Shown here: piece after piece, positions 48,843 through 59,929 of the stretch
Position numbering within the stretch: the first letter of the stretch is position 1
Layout of the letters: each line of letters opens with the position of its first letter
DNA from: Anaerolineae bacterium
Lineage (GTDB): Bacteria; Chloroflexota; Anaerolineae; Aggregatilineales; Aggregatilineaceae
DNA length: 64,000 nucleotides
Reading direction: 5' to 3'
NCBI GenBank assembly: GCA_016930015.1
Contig: JAFGHR010000059.1
Coordinates: 1 to 64,000 of the forward strand
Notes under the pieces: generated by a model
Seen by the model: the letters and a program-made list of their open reading frames with translations, nothing else
Database searches by the model: none
What the model was told of the DNA's origin: nothing
Translations under genes and position numbers: made by a program

Positions 48843-49334
48843 ATGGCCATTACAAATGTGCTCAGACAGGCGGATATATTCTACGAGCTGACCTCAACCC
48901 AGCTTGAGCTGGTCGCGTCGATTTGTGAGGAAAAAGCCTACAACACCGGCGATCTGGTTTTTGCCGAAAATACGGCTGGCGACGAGTTGTATGTGATCGT
49001 AGAGGGTGAAATAGATATCGAAGTTGATCCGTCACTGGTTGACCAATCACGCAGCGATGGGCCACAAACAATTGCGACACTGCGGCGCGGACAGTCGTTT
49101 GGCGAGGTGGCATTAGTGGATCAGGGGCTGAGGTCGGCGGCGGCGCGCTGCGTGCGGCACAATACGCGGCTGCTGGTGATTCCACGCTATAAGTTGATGC
49201 TGCTGTGTGATACGTATCCCCAGCTTGGTTATCGCCTGATGCGCAACCTGGCGGCGGACCTGGCGATGAAAATCCGCAATACCGATTTGTTGATGCGCGA
49301 GCGGCTAACCTGGGCGCCAAAATCGCCCGACTAG
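48843..49334 (+). CDS. cyclic nucleotide-binding (Crp-type) domain protein, no HTH
   Basis: AENTAGDELYVIVEGEIDIE...LRRGQSFGEVALVDQGLRSAAARC. Confidence 0.88.
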   Translation: MAITNVLRQADIFYELTSTQLELVASICEEKAYNTGDLVFAENTAGDELYVIVEGEIDIEVDPSLVDQSRSDGPQTIATLRRGQSFGEVALVDQGLRSAAARCVRHNTRLLVIPRYKLMLLCDTYPQLGYRLMRNLAADLAMKIRNTDLLMRERLTWAPKSPD

Positions 49335-49362
49335 CGTCATAACCTGGTGGTAATGTATGGAG

Positions 49363-49395
49363 ACGCACGGACCCTCTTTTTCCGTGCGTTTTTTC
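49363..49395 (+). terminator. intrinsic terminator
   Basis: ACGCACGGA...TCCGTGCGT followed by TTTTTT. Confidence 0.85.
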
Positions 49396-49424
49396 TTATG
49401 TGTCTGAACACGTGAGGAGGAACC

Positions 49425-50654
49425 ATGAACGCGGAAATCATCAGCATTGGCACCGAGCTGTTATTAGGTGAGATCGTGGACACAAACTCAACCTATATCG
49501 CGCGTGAACTGCGCGACATTGGCGTGAACATTTTTTATATCACCACGGTGGGCGATAACCTGGCACGTATCACCGAGGCGGTGCGTGCCAGCCTGGAACG
49601 GGCGGACGTGGTGATTACCACCGGCGGCGTCGGACCAACGGTTGACGATATGACTCGTCAGGCCGTGGCCGACGCTACTGATCGCACGCTCGAATTTCGC
49701 CCCGAACTGCTGGAAGAGATCGCAGAACGGTTTCGCCAGTTTGGGTCACGCATGAGCGAGAATAACCGGGTGCAGGCGTATATTCCGGAGGGCGCGATCC
49801 CGGTGTATAACCGCCTTGGCACGGCGCCGTGTTACATTGTCGAAGCAAAAAACGGCACGGTCATCAGTTTGCCCGGCGTCCCCCGCGAGATGAAAGATAT
49901 CATGATCGCGACCGTGCTGCCCTACCTGCGCGAACGGATGGGCGGCCTGGGGATCATCAAGGCGCGGATTTTGCGCTCGGCAGGGATCGGTGAAAGCAGC
50001 ATTGACGCCAGGATCGGCGACCTGGAAACATGGAGCAATCCCACGGTGGGCCTGGCCGCCCATACCGGCCAGACCGATATTCGTATCACGGCGCGGGCGG
50101 ATACCGAAAGCGAAGCTGATAGCCTGATCGCAAAGGCGGAGTCGATCATCCGTGAGCGGTTGGGGGATTTTGTGTATGGCACCGATCGTGAACGGCTGGA
50201 AGATGCGCTGGTGTCTGCCCTCCGTGATCAGGGCTGGACGCTTGCCGCGAGTTATAACGGCCCGTCGGCGACGTTCTTTAAAGACCGCATCGGTGGGGGT
50301 GATCAGGGGGGGCGCGACCTGATCGTGGTCGATATCGCCGATCATGACCTGGCTGATCTGCTGGATCGCCTGGGGCAGTCGGACGGTGATGGGGAACGAC
50401 CGGTCACGGCTGACACTTACCGCGACCTGTCACGCGCCGAAGCCCGGCGATTGCGCGAGGCCAGCGGTGCAGATGTGGCTCTCGCGATTGTGTCGCACAT
50501 CGACGGCACCGGGATCACGGCGTCAACGCCGTATAAGGAGCGCAGCCGCTCATACCAGTTTGGCGGCTCGGATACCGATGCGCCGGTGTGGGCGGTGACA
50601 TGGGCTATGAGCATGGCATGGCAGCTTGTGCGGCAGGCCGGGCACCATTCATAA
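49425..50654 (+). CDS. cinA: CinA-family protein (MoCF-like domain; divergent C-terminus)
   Basis: AEIISIGTELLLGEIVDTNSTYIARELRDIGVNIFY...TTGGVGPTVDDMT. Confidence 0.92.
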   Translation: MNAEIISIGTELLLGEIVDTNSTYIARELRDIGVNIFYITTVGDNLARITEAVRASLERADVVITTGGVGPTVDDMTRQAVADATDRTLEFRPELLEEIAERFRQFGSRMSENNRVQAYIPEGAIPVYNRLGTAPCYIVEAKNGTVISLPGVPREMKDIMIATVLPYLRERMGGLGIIKARILRSAGIGESSIDARIGDLETWSNPTVGLAAHTGQTDIRITARADTESEADSLIAKAESIIRERLGDFVYGTDRERLEDALVSALRDQGWTLAASYNGPSATFFKDRIGGGDQGGRDLIVVDIADHDLADLLDRLGQSDGDGERPVTADTYRDLSRAEARRLREASGADVALAIVSHIDGTGITASTPYKERSRSYQFGGSDTDAPVWAVTWAMSMAWQLVRQAGHHS

Positions 50655-50724
50655 CCAACAATGGAACCAAATCATCACGCCGTTCGTCTTGATAGTGAGA
50701 TTAAGCCCGAAACAGGAGGATAAG

Positions 50725-52515
50725 ATGAACCGCAGAACGCTTTGGTTGCTTGTTGGATTGTTAGCAGTTGTGGGGATTGTGGTGCTCGCGGTGGTGTTGG
50801 CGGGTTCCCGTGATTCGGATGATAGCGGCGGCGAAACTCAGCGCCAGGAAAAAGATGAACAGACAGCGCAAACCAGCACATTGAGCACACCTTCACCGCC
50901 GTCCACTATGACACAGGCGCTCATAGTACCTGGCGATGCTGATGCCGCTGACGAATTGGCATTCGCCGAGGAATACGTTGCCGACAGTGGCGTGGTCGAT
51001 GGACTGCCCGCCGAACCGGCAGTGGATGGGCAAGGGGCTGCCGCCAATGCGCCGGGTGCGGTATCGGCTACGGCGGTGGGCATGGTTCAGCCGCAGGGCA
51101 CGCCCGCACCGGATACCGAGTCTGAGGGCACGCCTGTGCCGCCGGACGACATGTTTTTTGAGGATTACGGCGTTAACCCCTTCCTTGATACGGATGACGA
51201 TCGTCTCAGCACGTTTGCGATGGATGTAGACACGGCGTCGTATACGCTGGTACGCAGTTATTTGATGGACTACGAGCAGTTGCCGCCGCCGGAAGTTATC
51301 CGCTCCGAAGAGATGATCAACTATTTTGACGTGGACTATGAAAATCCGGGCGGCGATGACGCGTTTTCCATTAACCTGGACGCAGCACCGGCGCCGTTTG
51401 GTTACGAGGGGCATTACCTGCTGCGCGTGGGTTTGCAGGGACGTTACATTGCGCCCGAAGACCGTGATCCGGCCCTGCTGATCTTTGTGATCGATGTGTC
51501 GGGCAGCATGGATCGCGGCGATCGCCTGGAGTTGGTCAAAAAGGCGCTGGACCTGCTGGTCGGCGAACTGCGCGAAGATGACCGGGTGGGGATCGTGGTG
51601 TATTCCGAGAACAGCCGCGTCGTGCTCGACCCGACGCCCGCCAGCAATACCGACACGATACTCAACGCAATCCACGCGCTGCGTCCCGAAGGCAGCACCA
51701 ACGTCGCCGATGGGCTGCGCCTGGCATACGATCTCGCGCAGAAAAACCGCCGCGACGAGGGCATTACCCGGCTGGTTGTGCTCAGCGACGGTGTCGCCAA
51801 CGTGGATGTTACCGGCCCGGATGAAATCCTGAACCTGGTGCGCGACAGCGTGGAAGACGGGATCACGCTCAGCACGATCGGCTTTGGTATGGGCAACTTC
51901 AACGATGTGCTGATGGAACAGCTCGCCAACGACGGCAACGGCAATTATTACTATGTGGATACCCTGCGCGAAGCACGCCGTATCTTTGTGCACAACCTGA
52001 CCGGCACGCTGCAAGTGATCGGGTACGATGCCAAAGTCCAGGTTGATTTTGACCCGGCAGTGACCGATCGTTACCGTTTGATCGGGTACGAAAACCGGGC
52101 GATTGCGGACGAGGATTTCCGCGACGATACGGTCGATGCGGGCGAGGTTGGCGCCGGGCACAGCATCACGGCGTTGTACGAACTGGCGCTCGAAGAGGGT
52201 GTGAGCGAGGGCGTAGTCGCAACCGTGTATATTCGTTACCAGGATGCCGATACGCGCGAAGTGGTCGAGGTCAGCCGCGATATCACGGTGGATGACCTGC
52301 TGCCCAGCATCGACGATGCCGCGCCGGACTTCCGCCTGCTGGCGGCGGCTGCCGAATTTTCCGAACTGCTGCGTGAAAGTTACTGGGCGCAGGACGGCTC
52401 ATACGCTGCCGTGCTGGACCTGGCTAAACCACTGCTGGACGATATGCCCGGCAACGAGGAAGTCGCCGAATTTGTCGAACTCGTCCGGCTGGCGGGTCGT
52501 TACGTTGACCGCTAG
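50725..52515 (+). CDS. VWA domain-containing lipoprotein/membrane protein (YfbK-like)
   Basis: FAMDVDTASYTLVRSYL, LLIFVIDVSGSMDRGDRLELVKKAL (MIDAS DxSGS). Confidence 0.92.
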   Translation: MNRRTLWLLVGLLAVVGIVVLAVVLAGSRDSDDSGGETQRQEKDEQTAQTSTLSTPSPPSTMTQALIVPGDADAADELAFAEEYVADSGVVDGLPAEPAVDGQGAAANAPGAVSATAVGMVQPQGTPAPDTESEGTPVPPDDMFFEDYGVNPFLDTDDDRLSTFAMDVDTASYTLVRSYLMDYEQLPPPEVIRSEEMINYFDVDYENPGGDDAFSINLDAAPAPFGYEGHYLLRVGLQGRYIAPEDRDPALLIFVIDVSGSMDRGDRLELVKKALDLLVGELREDDRVGIVVYSENSRVVLDPTPASNTDTILNAIHALRPEGSTNVADGLRLAYDLAQKNRRDEGITRLVVLSDGVANVDVTGPDEILNLVRDSVEDGITLSTIGFGMGNFNDVLMEQLANDGNGNYYYVDTLREARRIFVHNLTGTLQVIGYDAKVQVDFDPAVTDRYRLIGYENRAIADEDFRDDTVDAGEVGAGHSITALYELALEEGVSEGVVATVYIRYQDADTREVVEVSRDITVDDLLPSIDDAAPDFRLLAAAAEFSELLRESYWAQDGSYAAVLDLAKPLLDDMPGNEEVAEFVELVRLAGRYVDR

Positions 52516-52520
52516 GGCAT

Positions 52521-52571
52521 AACCCGTTCAGGCTTGAACGAACCCGTTCAGGCTTGAACGAACCCGTTCAA
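52521..52571. repeat. 20-bp tandem hairpin repeat, about 2.5 copies
   Basis: AACCCGTTCAGGCTTGAACG x2 plus a partial copy; each unit carries CGTTCA-ggct-TGAACG. Confidence 0.95.
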
Positions 52572-52573
52572 GA

Positions 52574-52599
52574 GGGGCAGCGCGCACTGTCCCTTTTTT
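52574..52599 (+). terminator. intrinsic terminator of the VWA gene
   Basis: GGGGCAG...CTGTCCC followed by TTTTTT. Confidence 0.65.
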
Positions 52600-52613
52600 G
52601 TCATGCTGCCCGG

Positions 52614-53084
52614 TTATTCCGCCTGTTCGTTCTGTTCGTCCACAAAATTCGCGGCCAGCGCGTTAACGTCGCGGTAGGCGTCATTCATCAGTTGGCCGTG
52701 TATGGCCGCGTTGTCGATATCTTTTACGCCGGTGAACAACAGCACGATCAACGTTTCGCTGAGCACCTCGGATATGCCATCCGCGATTTCGACGCCCAGC
52801 GCACACCGTGGAAAATCGGCTTTGCCGCGCGCCAGCCAATCCACGTACAGGTCGTTGGCGTCATTCAGAACACCGTCATAATTGCCGGTCCGGTTGAGCC
52901 TGGTGACGTCCGCGCGAATGTCTTTAAGCGGCACAAGGTACAGGAAGATGCCGAGCGCGATCTGATCGTTGTCTGCCTGTTCACAGGGCGGAATAGCGCG
53001 GTTGTCACCGGGTGACTGGGCGGCGGCGGGCGCATAGGCTGCCAGCAGCATAACGATCAGGGCGCACACGATCACTTTATGCAT
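52614..53084 (-). CDS. small secreted protein, function unknown
   Basis: Signal peptide MHKVIVCALIVMLLAAYAPAAA. Confidence 0.7.
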   Translation of the reverse strand: MHKVIVCALIVMLLAAYAPAAAQSPGDNRAIPPCEQADNDQIALGIFLYLVPLKDIRADVTRLNRTGNYDGVLNDANDLYVDWLARGKADFPRCALGVEIADGISEVLSETLIVLLFTGVKDIDNAAIHGQLMNDAYRDVNALAANFVDEQNEQAE

Positions 53085-53178
53085 GGTCGGTTTCCTTTTT
53101 ATGATACGCTAGACAGCAGTACTATGGGACGGGTTAACATGGCCCGTCTGCCTGTCATTTTATCCGAAATGAGGTGGT

Positions 53179-53814
53179 ATGTCTGGCTCGTCCCTGTCTG
53201 ACTCAACACCAACTGGCACCCACGCCCTGATTTTGGCGCTGGCAAACGTCGGATTGATCCAGTTTGGCCGGTATGTGCAGCCCGATCACACAGTGTGGCC
53301 GGTTGCCGTAAATTTGCGCTGGCTGCCATCATATCCTGACCTGCTGCGCACGGTCGCGGGGGCATTGGAGCCGCTGCTGCTGAGTACCGATGCCGACCGC
53401 GTGCTGACCACGGCGGACGCGATCCCGCTGGGTGTGGCGCTGAGCTTGCGCACCGGGCGGCCTATGGTCTATCCCTACGGTGATGTCCGTGATTACACGG
53501 CGGCGTATGTCATCGAAGGGGCGTATGATGTCGGGCATCCAACCGTGCTGCTGTCGGATGTGCTGATCGATGCGGCGCAGGCTAAGGCGATTACGGCTCT
53601 GGCCCGGCGCGTTGGGTTGGATATTCACAGCGTGCTGGCGGTGATCGATCTGGGGTTGGGGGCCGATCGGGCGCTGCGCGCAAGCGGGTACGCGGTATCC
53701 AGCGTGCTGGCGCTGCGTGACGCTCTGCCGGTGCTGCACGCGCACGACCTGCTGACATCTTCCATGCAGACAGCGGCAGAGGTCTGGTTAGACGGGTATG
53801 GTGAAAACGATTGA
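53179..53814 (+). CDS. orotate phosphoribosyltransferase-like protein (PRPP loop degenerate)
   Basis: LTTADAIPLGVALSLRTGRPMVYPYGDVRDY, HPTVLLSDVLIDAAQAKAI. Confidence 0.75.
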   Translation: MSGSSLSDSTPTGTHALILALANVGLIQFGRYVQPDHTVWPVAVNLRWLPSYPDLLRTVAGALEPLLLSTDADRVLTTADAIPLGVALSLRTGRPMVYPYGDVRDYTAAYVIEGAYDVGHPTVLLSDVLIDAAQAKAITALARRVGLDIHSVLAVIDLGLGADRALRASGYAVSSVLALRDALPVLHAHDLLTSSMQTAAEVWLDGYGEND

Positions 53815-53834
53815 GTTATGCCGGTTGGAACCTG

Positions 53835-55100
53835 CTAATCGAAGCCGGGAACCGGTGTGATCTGTGCGGCAGCGCGTTGTTCGTAAGGCCGGACGCGCAG
53901 CGTTATGACAAAGCCGAGAAGGCCCAGACCCATAGCGACGATGGCCGTGACCACGAACAACTGGCTGAAGTCGTTCCCGTCGATTAATCCAGAAAAAACC
54001 TGGGCGTAGGTGCCAACACCGCCGTCAAAACTGGTGTACGCAATCGCCGCCGCAGACCCGCGCAGAGCCGGTGACACGACATCCTGAGACAGCGCGTCGG
54101 CCATGCCGCGCGTGATACCCCAACCCGCCGATATCGCCACAATCGCCAGATAGGCGCTGGCCGTATTGTTGGCCCGGCTGAGTGTGTAAATGCCGATCGC
54201 AGCCAGGATCAAGCCCGGAATGATGATCGGCTGGCGTCCGATGCGGTCGGAAAGCTGCCCGGCCAGGGGTTCGATGATGGTGTCGGTCAGCGCCCAGATG
54301 CTTAAGCCCATCCCCAGCGCGATCGAAGACAGCAGCTTCGGCGCATCCTCATATAGATCGTTACGTTCGGCCAGCAGCGGGTAAAACGTGTACATGAGGG
54401 TCAGGATCGAGGCCATACCGAGCATGATCATGCTGGTGGCCCAAGTGCCGCGCTCAGCAAGCGTGGCCTTAAGATCACGACCGATGTGTTGCCCGGTTGG
54501 GGCGGTGGGGGGATCGGCTGGCAGCATCAGCGTGACGACAAAAGCGATAACCAGCAGGATACCGTTGAGCACAAACACGGCGTGGAAGCCGAGCGCATTT
54601 TTGATCCCTTCGCCCAGCAGCGGGCTGAATATCGTGGCGAATGAAAAGGCCGCGTTATAGATACCCATGGCTTCACCCCGGCGCGGTGCCGGGGCGAGGT
54701 CGGTGGATAGTGCTTTTCCGGCTGTCGTAAAAATGCCGAGGCCAAGCCCGATCAATAGACGCGAGAGCAGGAACAGGAGGAGCGTTTGGCTGAAGATAAG
54801 CATGGCGCCGGACACAACGCCCAGCACGGCACCGATCACCAGCAGGCGCCGCCGCCCGTACCGGTCTGACAGGACACCAGACGGAATCCGGGTGAAAACG
54901 GCAGCGAGCGCAACCGCCAGGGTAGACGTACCCACCCACCGTTCGGCCTGGTTGAGTTCGTCGGTGATGTAAAGCGGGCCAATCGGGATCATGATCGTCA
55001 TGCCCATGGCGAACATCACGGTTGCCAGCAGGATGGTGTAAAACGAACGTGGCAGCCGGTTCTGTGCCGGGCGTGATTCTGGTGTGGATTGTGAGCGCAA
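53835..55100 (-). CDS. MFS transporter
   Basis: 12-TM pattern, GVLSDRYGRRRLLVIGAVLG. Confidence 0.92.
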   Translation of the reverse strand: MRSQSTPESRPAQNRLPRSFYTILLATVMFAMGMTIMIPIGPLYITDELNQAERWVGTSTLAVALAAVFTRIPSGVLSDRYGRRRLLVIGAVLGVVSGAMLIFSQTLLLFLLSRLLIGLGLGIFTTAGKALSTDLAPAPRRGEAMGIYNAAFSFATIFSPLLGEGIKNALGFHAVFVLNGILLVIAFVVTLMLPADPPTAPTGQHIGRDLKATLAERGTWATSMIMLGMASILTLMYTFYPLLAERNDLYEDAPKLLSSIALGMGLSIWALTDTIIEPLAGQLSDRIGRQPIIIPGLILAAIGIYTLSRANNTASAYLAIVAISAGWGITRGMADALSQDVVSPALRGSAAAIAYTSFDGGVGTYAQVFSGLIDGNDFSQLFVVTAIVAMGLGLLGFVITLRVRPYEQRAAAQITPVPGFD

Positions 55101-55150
55101 AGGTCCCTCACTGTTTGTGTAGTGGCGCGAACGGGTGATTGATATCGGTG

Positions 55151-55735
55151 TTACGAGTGCGCTTCGGCGGTATATTGGCGCAGTTCGTAGGCGGCTTTAG
55201 TCAGCAGCATGGTTTGGAATTCGCCATTGGCCCACACGTGTTCGACCACAAAACCGACTTTTTTTGCCATGTGAATCGCGCCGGAATTGTCACGGCGTGT
55301 GTCCAGACGCACCGCGTTACACTCGCTGCTGGCGAACAGCACTTTGGCGTAACTCTCGACTGCTTCGCTGCCATAACCTCGTCCCCATAGGGTGGTTTCG
55401 CCGATCGCCAGGGCGATATCCACGCAGCCGGGGCGGTCATCACAGGCAATGTAAAACTCACCGATCGGTTTTTCTTTTGGCTCGCGCAAGCAGATCACAA
55501 AATGGGTGGCATAAGCCTGTCCATCTACATAACGCCGCAGCCAGTCTTCCATGTCGCTGTCGTCGTACTGCATCCCGTCCGGGTTGCCGTCAGGCGCCAT
55601 GACGGCGGGGTCGTTCCACCATTTTTGCAAGCAGGATGCATCTTTTCGTTTTGTCGGACGGATGATCAAACGGTCACTGACTACGTGCTGTGGAAGTGGA
55701 GGGAGATCGTTTGGTACTTGGTTAGTCATCATCAT
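55151..55735 (-). CDS. GNAT-family acetyltransferase (RimJ-like)
   Basis: [63 protein letters not shown]. Confidence 0.9.
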   Translation of the reverse strand: MMMTNQVPNDLPPLPQHVVSDRLIIRPTKRKDASCLQKWWNDPAVMAPDGNPDGMQYDDSDMEDWLRRYVDGQAYATHFVICLREPKEKPIGEFYIACDDRPGCVDIALAIGETTLWGRGYGSEAVESYAKVLFASSECNAVRLDTRRDNSGAIHMAKKVGFVVEHVWANGEFQTMLLTKAAYELRQYTAEAHS

Positions 55736-57527
55736 CCAACCTTAATACTGCCATAAAGGCCTCCTGCGGCACTTCGACATTGCCGATCATCTTGAGCCGT
55801 TTTTTACCTTTTTTTTGTTTTTCCAGGAGCTTTTTCTTCCGCGTGACATCGCCGCCGTAACATTTAGCGAGCACGTCTTTGCGCAGCGCCTTGACGTTGG
55901 CACGGCTGATCACGTGTTTGCCAACGGCGGCCTGAATCGGGACTTCATAGAGCTGGCGTGGAATGAGACGTTTGAGCCTGGAGACGAGCCGCTGGCCCTT
56001 GTGATAGGCGTCGTCTTCGTGAACGATCATGGCCAGGGCGTCAACCGGCTGTTTGTTGACCAGCACATCGAGCTTGACCAGTCTATCGACCTGGAAGCCG
56101 TCAAAGTGGTAGTCCAGGCTGGCATAACCGCGTGTGCCGGACTTGAGCCGGTCGTAAAAATCGACAATGAGTTCGGCCAGGGGAATCGTGTATTTGAGTT
56201 GAACGCGCTTGCTGTCCAGGTATTCCATGCTGAAGTATACGCCGCGTTTTTTGGTCACCAGGTCCATGATCGGGCCGATGAATTCTTCGGGCGTGAAGAT
56301 TTCGATGGCCATCCACGGCTCGCGGATTTCATCAACGACGCTGGGATCGGGCAGTTCGGCGGGACTGTGAATCGTCAGGATGTCGCCGCTGCGTAACACG
56401 ACCTGGTATTCTACGCTGGGCGCTGTCGCCAGGATGTCGAGATCGTATTCACGTTCCAGGCGTTCTTGTATGATCTCCATGTGGAACAGGCCGAGAAAGC
56501 CTACTCGAAAACCAAAGTTGAGGGCCTGGGAGGTTTCGGGTTCATACACCAGCGCGGCGTCATTAAGCTGTAGTTTTTCGAGCGCGTCGCGGAGATCGAT
56601 GTAAGCATCGTTGTCGGTGGGGTAGAACCCGGCAAAGACCATCGGTTTGGCCTGTTTGTAGCCGGGGAGTGCATGCGCTGCGCCATCAACACCAAGCGTA
56701 ATGGTATCACCGACGCGGCACTCACGCACGGTTTTTAAGCCGGTGGCGACATAACCTACTTCGCCCGCGTTGAGCCGGTCTACCGGGGTCATGTGCGGGT
56801 TAAAGATACCGATCTCAACCGGGGTGGTTACAACATTAGATGCTATCAGGCGCAGGGTGTCAGTTTTGGTGATCACGCCCTCCATGACACGCACATAGGC
56901 GATCACACCTTTGTACGAATCGTAGTGACTGTCAAAGATCAAAGCACGCGCCGGGGTATCCGATGCGCCTTTGGGCGGGGGGATTTTTTCGACAATGGCT
57001 TCAAGAATTTGGGCCACACCTTCGCCCGTTTTGGCGCTTACCTGGATCACGTCGGCAGCGTCAATGCCGATCAGGTCTTCGATCTCCTGGGCGATTTCAT
57101 CCGGACGTGCCGCCGGGAGGTCGATTTTGTTCACGACGGCGATGATCTCCAGGTCTTGTTCAAGCGCCATATACAGGTTGGCGAGTGTTTGGGCTTCGAT
57201 GCCCTGCGTACTGTCCACGACCAGGATCGCGCCTTCACACGCCTGGAGCGCCCGGCTAACTTCGTATGAAAAATCGACATGGCCGGGGGTGTCGATCAGG
57301 TTCATTTCATAGGTCTGGCCGTCGTTGGCCTGGTAGCTCATACGCACGGCAGAGGCTTTGATCGTGACGCCGCGCTCGCGTTCCAGCTCCATATCGTCCA
57401 GCACCTGTTCTTGCATGTCGCGCTCACTGATCGTGCCGGTGATTTGAAGCAGGCGATCGGCAAGGGTACTTTTTCCGTGATCGATGTGGGCAATGATGGA
57501 GAAATTACGGATACTCGTTGTGTCCAT
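55722..57527 (-). CDS. lepA: elongation factor 4 (LepA)
   Basis: [32 protein letters not shown]-terminal [27 protein letters not shown]. Confidence 0.97.
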   Translation of the reverse strand: MDTTSIRNFSIIAHIDHGKSTLADRLLQITGTISERDMQEQVLDDMELERERGVTIKASAVRMSYQANDGQTYEMNLIDTPGHVDFSYEVSRALQACEGAILVVDSTQGIEAQTLANLYMALEQDLEIIAVVNKIDLPAARPDEIAQEIEDLIGIDAADVIQVSAKTGEGVAQILEAIVEKIPPPKGASDTPARALIFDSHYDSYKGVIAYVRVMEGVITKTDTLRLIASNVVTTPVEIGIFNPHMTPVDRLNAGEVGYVATGLKTVRECRVGDTITLGVDGAAHALPGYKQAKPMVFAGFYPTDNDAYIDLRDALEKLQLNDAALVYEPETSQALNFGFRVGFLGLFHMEIIQERLEREYDLDILATAPSVEYQVVLRSGDILTIHSPAELPDPSVVDEIREPWMAIEIFTPEEFIGPIMDLVTKKRGVYFSMEYLDSKRVQLKYTIPLAELIVDFYDRLKSGTRGYASLDYHFDGFQVDRLVKLDVLVNKQPVDALAMIVHEDDAYHKGQRLVSRLKRLIPRQLYEVPIQAAVGKHVISRANVKALRKDVLAKCYGGDVTRKKKLLEKQKKGKKRLKMIGNVEVPQEAFMAVLRLDDDD

Positions 57528-57756
57528 GTAGTAGGTTGCCTAGTTGGGGTCGCCGTCAGGCAAAATACACCGGCCAGGTAGGTGTACTGACGACGACCTG
57601 GAAATTCGGAACAGGGTTCAATCATTATCTAGTATAGCCCGATCAGGGCTGGTTGAATAGGTTGCAGGGCCGGATACGACACACTATACTCTTCCACTGC
57701 ACTTTTGCACAGACATGTTTCGACCGTGCGTAGATCACAGACGAGGTAAATGCAGC

Positions 57757-58668
57757 GTGGCTTCACTGCGAAAAGGCTTGAGCCGGACGCGCCAGTCCTT
57801 TTTTGGGCGGATCGCCCAGGCGTTGGGCGCAACAGAGATAAATGACGATACCTGGGATGATGTTGAGGAACTGCTGATTCAGGCTGATGTTGGTGTGCCG
57901 ACCACGATGCAGTTGATCGGCCAGATGCAGGGCCGTGTACGCCGTGAAGGAATCACCCGTTCGGATCAACTGATCGAGGCGCTCAAGGACGAACTGCGCG
58001 GTTTACTCAAGGCGCCGACGCCGCTTAATTTGAGTGGCCGTGTTCTGTCGGTGGTGCTGGTGGCAGGTGTAAACGGGTCGGGCAAAACGACATCTATCGG
58101 TAAGATGGCGTACCGGATGAAGCTCAATAACCGTAGGGTGATGATAGCAGCGGGTGATACGTTCCGCGCGGCAGCTATTGACCAACTCAAATTGTGGGGT
58201 GAGCGAGCGGACGTGCCGGTGATCGCCGGTATGCCCAACAGCGATCCCGCGGCGGTGGTGTACGATGCGGTCAGCGCGGCCCACGCTCGCAAAATGGAAG
58301 TGCTGATCGTGGATACCGCCGGGCGGCTGCACAGCAACTTTAACCTGATGGCCGAACTGGTCAAGGTGCGCGATGTGCTGCGTAAAGTGGTGCCGGATGC
58401 GCCGCATGAAACGCTGCTGGTGCTGGACGGTACCACGGGGCAGAACGCGCTCACCCAGGCGAAAAAGTTCCAGGAAGCGATCGATATCACCGGCGTAGTA
58501 GTGACCAAACTCGACAGCACGGCTAAGGGCGGCATGTTGTTCGCCATCCAGCAGGAACTTGACCTGCCGATTCACTACATCGGTATCGGCGAATCCATTT
58601 ACGATCTGGTATTCTTTAATCCAGCGACGTTTGTTGATAGTTTGTTCGAGAATGGAAACGAGGAGTAA
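57757..58668 (+). CDS. ftsY: signal recognition particle receptor FtsY
   Basis: GTG start; VVLVAGVNGSGKTTSIGKMAYR, DTAGRLHSNFNLMAEL, TKLDSTAKGGMLFAI. Confidence 0.95.
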   Translation: MASLRKGLSRTRQSFFGRIAQALGATEINDDTWDDVEELLIQADVGVPTTMQLIGQMQGRVRREGITRSDQLIEALKDELRGLLKAPTPLNLSGRVLSVVLVAGVNGSGKTTSIGKMAYRMKLNNRRVMIAAGDTFRAAAIDQLKLWGERADVPVIAGMPNSDPAAVVYDAVSAAHARKMEVLIVDTAGRLHSNFNLMAELVKVRDVLRKVVPDAPHETLLVLDGTTGQNALTQAKKFQEAIDITGVVVTKLDSTAKGGMLFAIQQELDLPIHYIGIGESIYDLVFFNPATFVDSLFENGNEE

Positions 58669-58674
58669 GGACCA

Positions 58675-59767
58675 TTGGAAGACCTGATGAGTCGACTTAA
58701 CGAGACGCGCCAAACGGTTGAGCAGTTAATGGTGCGTCTTTGACATTGCCAGACAGGAATCTGAAGCTCACACTCTAGAAGAAGAATCCGCGCAGCCCGA
58801 TTTTTGGGATGATCCCCAACACGCACAGCGTACCATGCGCCGGTTATCGCGCCTGAAAAACAATATCGAAGCCTGGAACGGTGCTTACCAGCAGATAGTC
58901 GATGCTATTGAACTGGCCGAACTTGGCGATCCCGATATGGACGCTGAACTTGCCGCCGAAGCCGACACCATCACGCACACTGTTGACCGGCTGGCGTTCC
59001 GCGCCAAGCTGAGCGGGAAATTTGACGCCGAAGATGTTTACCTGGCGATTCATGCAGGCGCAGGCGGCACCGATGCCCAGGACTGGGCGCAAATGCTGCT
59101 GCGCATGTATTTACGCTGGGCTGAACGGCGCGGTTTTAAGACCGAGATCGTAGACCAGATGGCGGGTGACGAGGCCGGGATCAAAAGCGCGACGGTTGCC
59201 ATTCAGGGTGATTATGTGTACGGCTTTGCCAAGTCGGAACGCGGCGTACACCGGTTAGTTCGCCTCAGTCCGTTTGATTCGGCGAGCCGCCGCCATACGT
59301 CATTTGCGCTGGTCGAAGTGTGGCCGGACGTGCAGGTTGATATCGACCTGGTCATCGATGAAAAAGACTTGCAGATCGACACCTTCCGGAGCAGTGGGGC
59401 AGGGGGGCAGAACGTCCAGAAGAACGAAACCGCCATCCGCATCACCCACCTGCCGACCGGGCTTGTCGTGAGCTGCCAGAACGAGCGCAGCCAGACACAA
59501 AACAAAGACCGCGCGATGCAGGTGCTCAAGATACGCTTGCTTGACCTCGAACACCAGAAGCAAGAAGAGGAGTTTGCCGAACTGAAGGGCGAACACGTCA
59601 GCGCGGGGTGGGGCAACGCGATCCGGTCTTACGTGCTGCATCCCTACAAAATCGTCAAGGATACACGCACGGCGCACGAGTCCGGTAATCCGCAAGCCGT
59701 GCTTGACGGTGACCTTGACGGTTTCATGGAAGCGTACCTTGATGCGACGGTCGGGGATAAAACGTAA
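58675..59767 (+). CDS. prfB: peptide chain release factor 2 with programmed +1 frameshift at CTT TGA C (58738-58744)
   Basis: Frame 1 TTG 58675 to TGA 58741; frame 2 open from 58742 (DIARQESEAHTLEEESAQPDFWDDPQ...); SPFDS and GAGGQNVQK motifs. Confidence 0.93.
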
Positions 59768-59796
59768 CACACGATCGTCACGACCGTTCATGATTC

Positions 59797-59839
59797 ATTC
59801 CCTCTCTCGCGGTATCTGCCAGGGAGGGAATTGTTTTTT
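59797..59839 (+). terminator. intrinsic terminator of prfB
   Basis: ATTCCCTC...GAGGGAAT followed by TTTTTT. Confidence 0.75.
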
Positions 59840-59929
59840 GCAGCAGCCGGGTTGCATTTTCTATGATACAGGGTTATATACGCCACAAAGGGTAAACACT
59901 ATAATGTTGTTTCAGAAGGAGAGCATTAC

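Noticed and set aside
50893-52161. 422-aa minus-strand ORF opposite the VWA gene
   Set aside because: Mirror ORF in GC-rich DNA; the + strand has unambiguous VWA motifs.
52521-52571. Possible mini-CRISPR
   Set aside because: Units are contiguous with no spacers and there are no cas genes.
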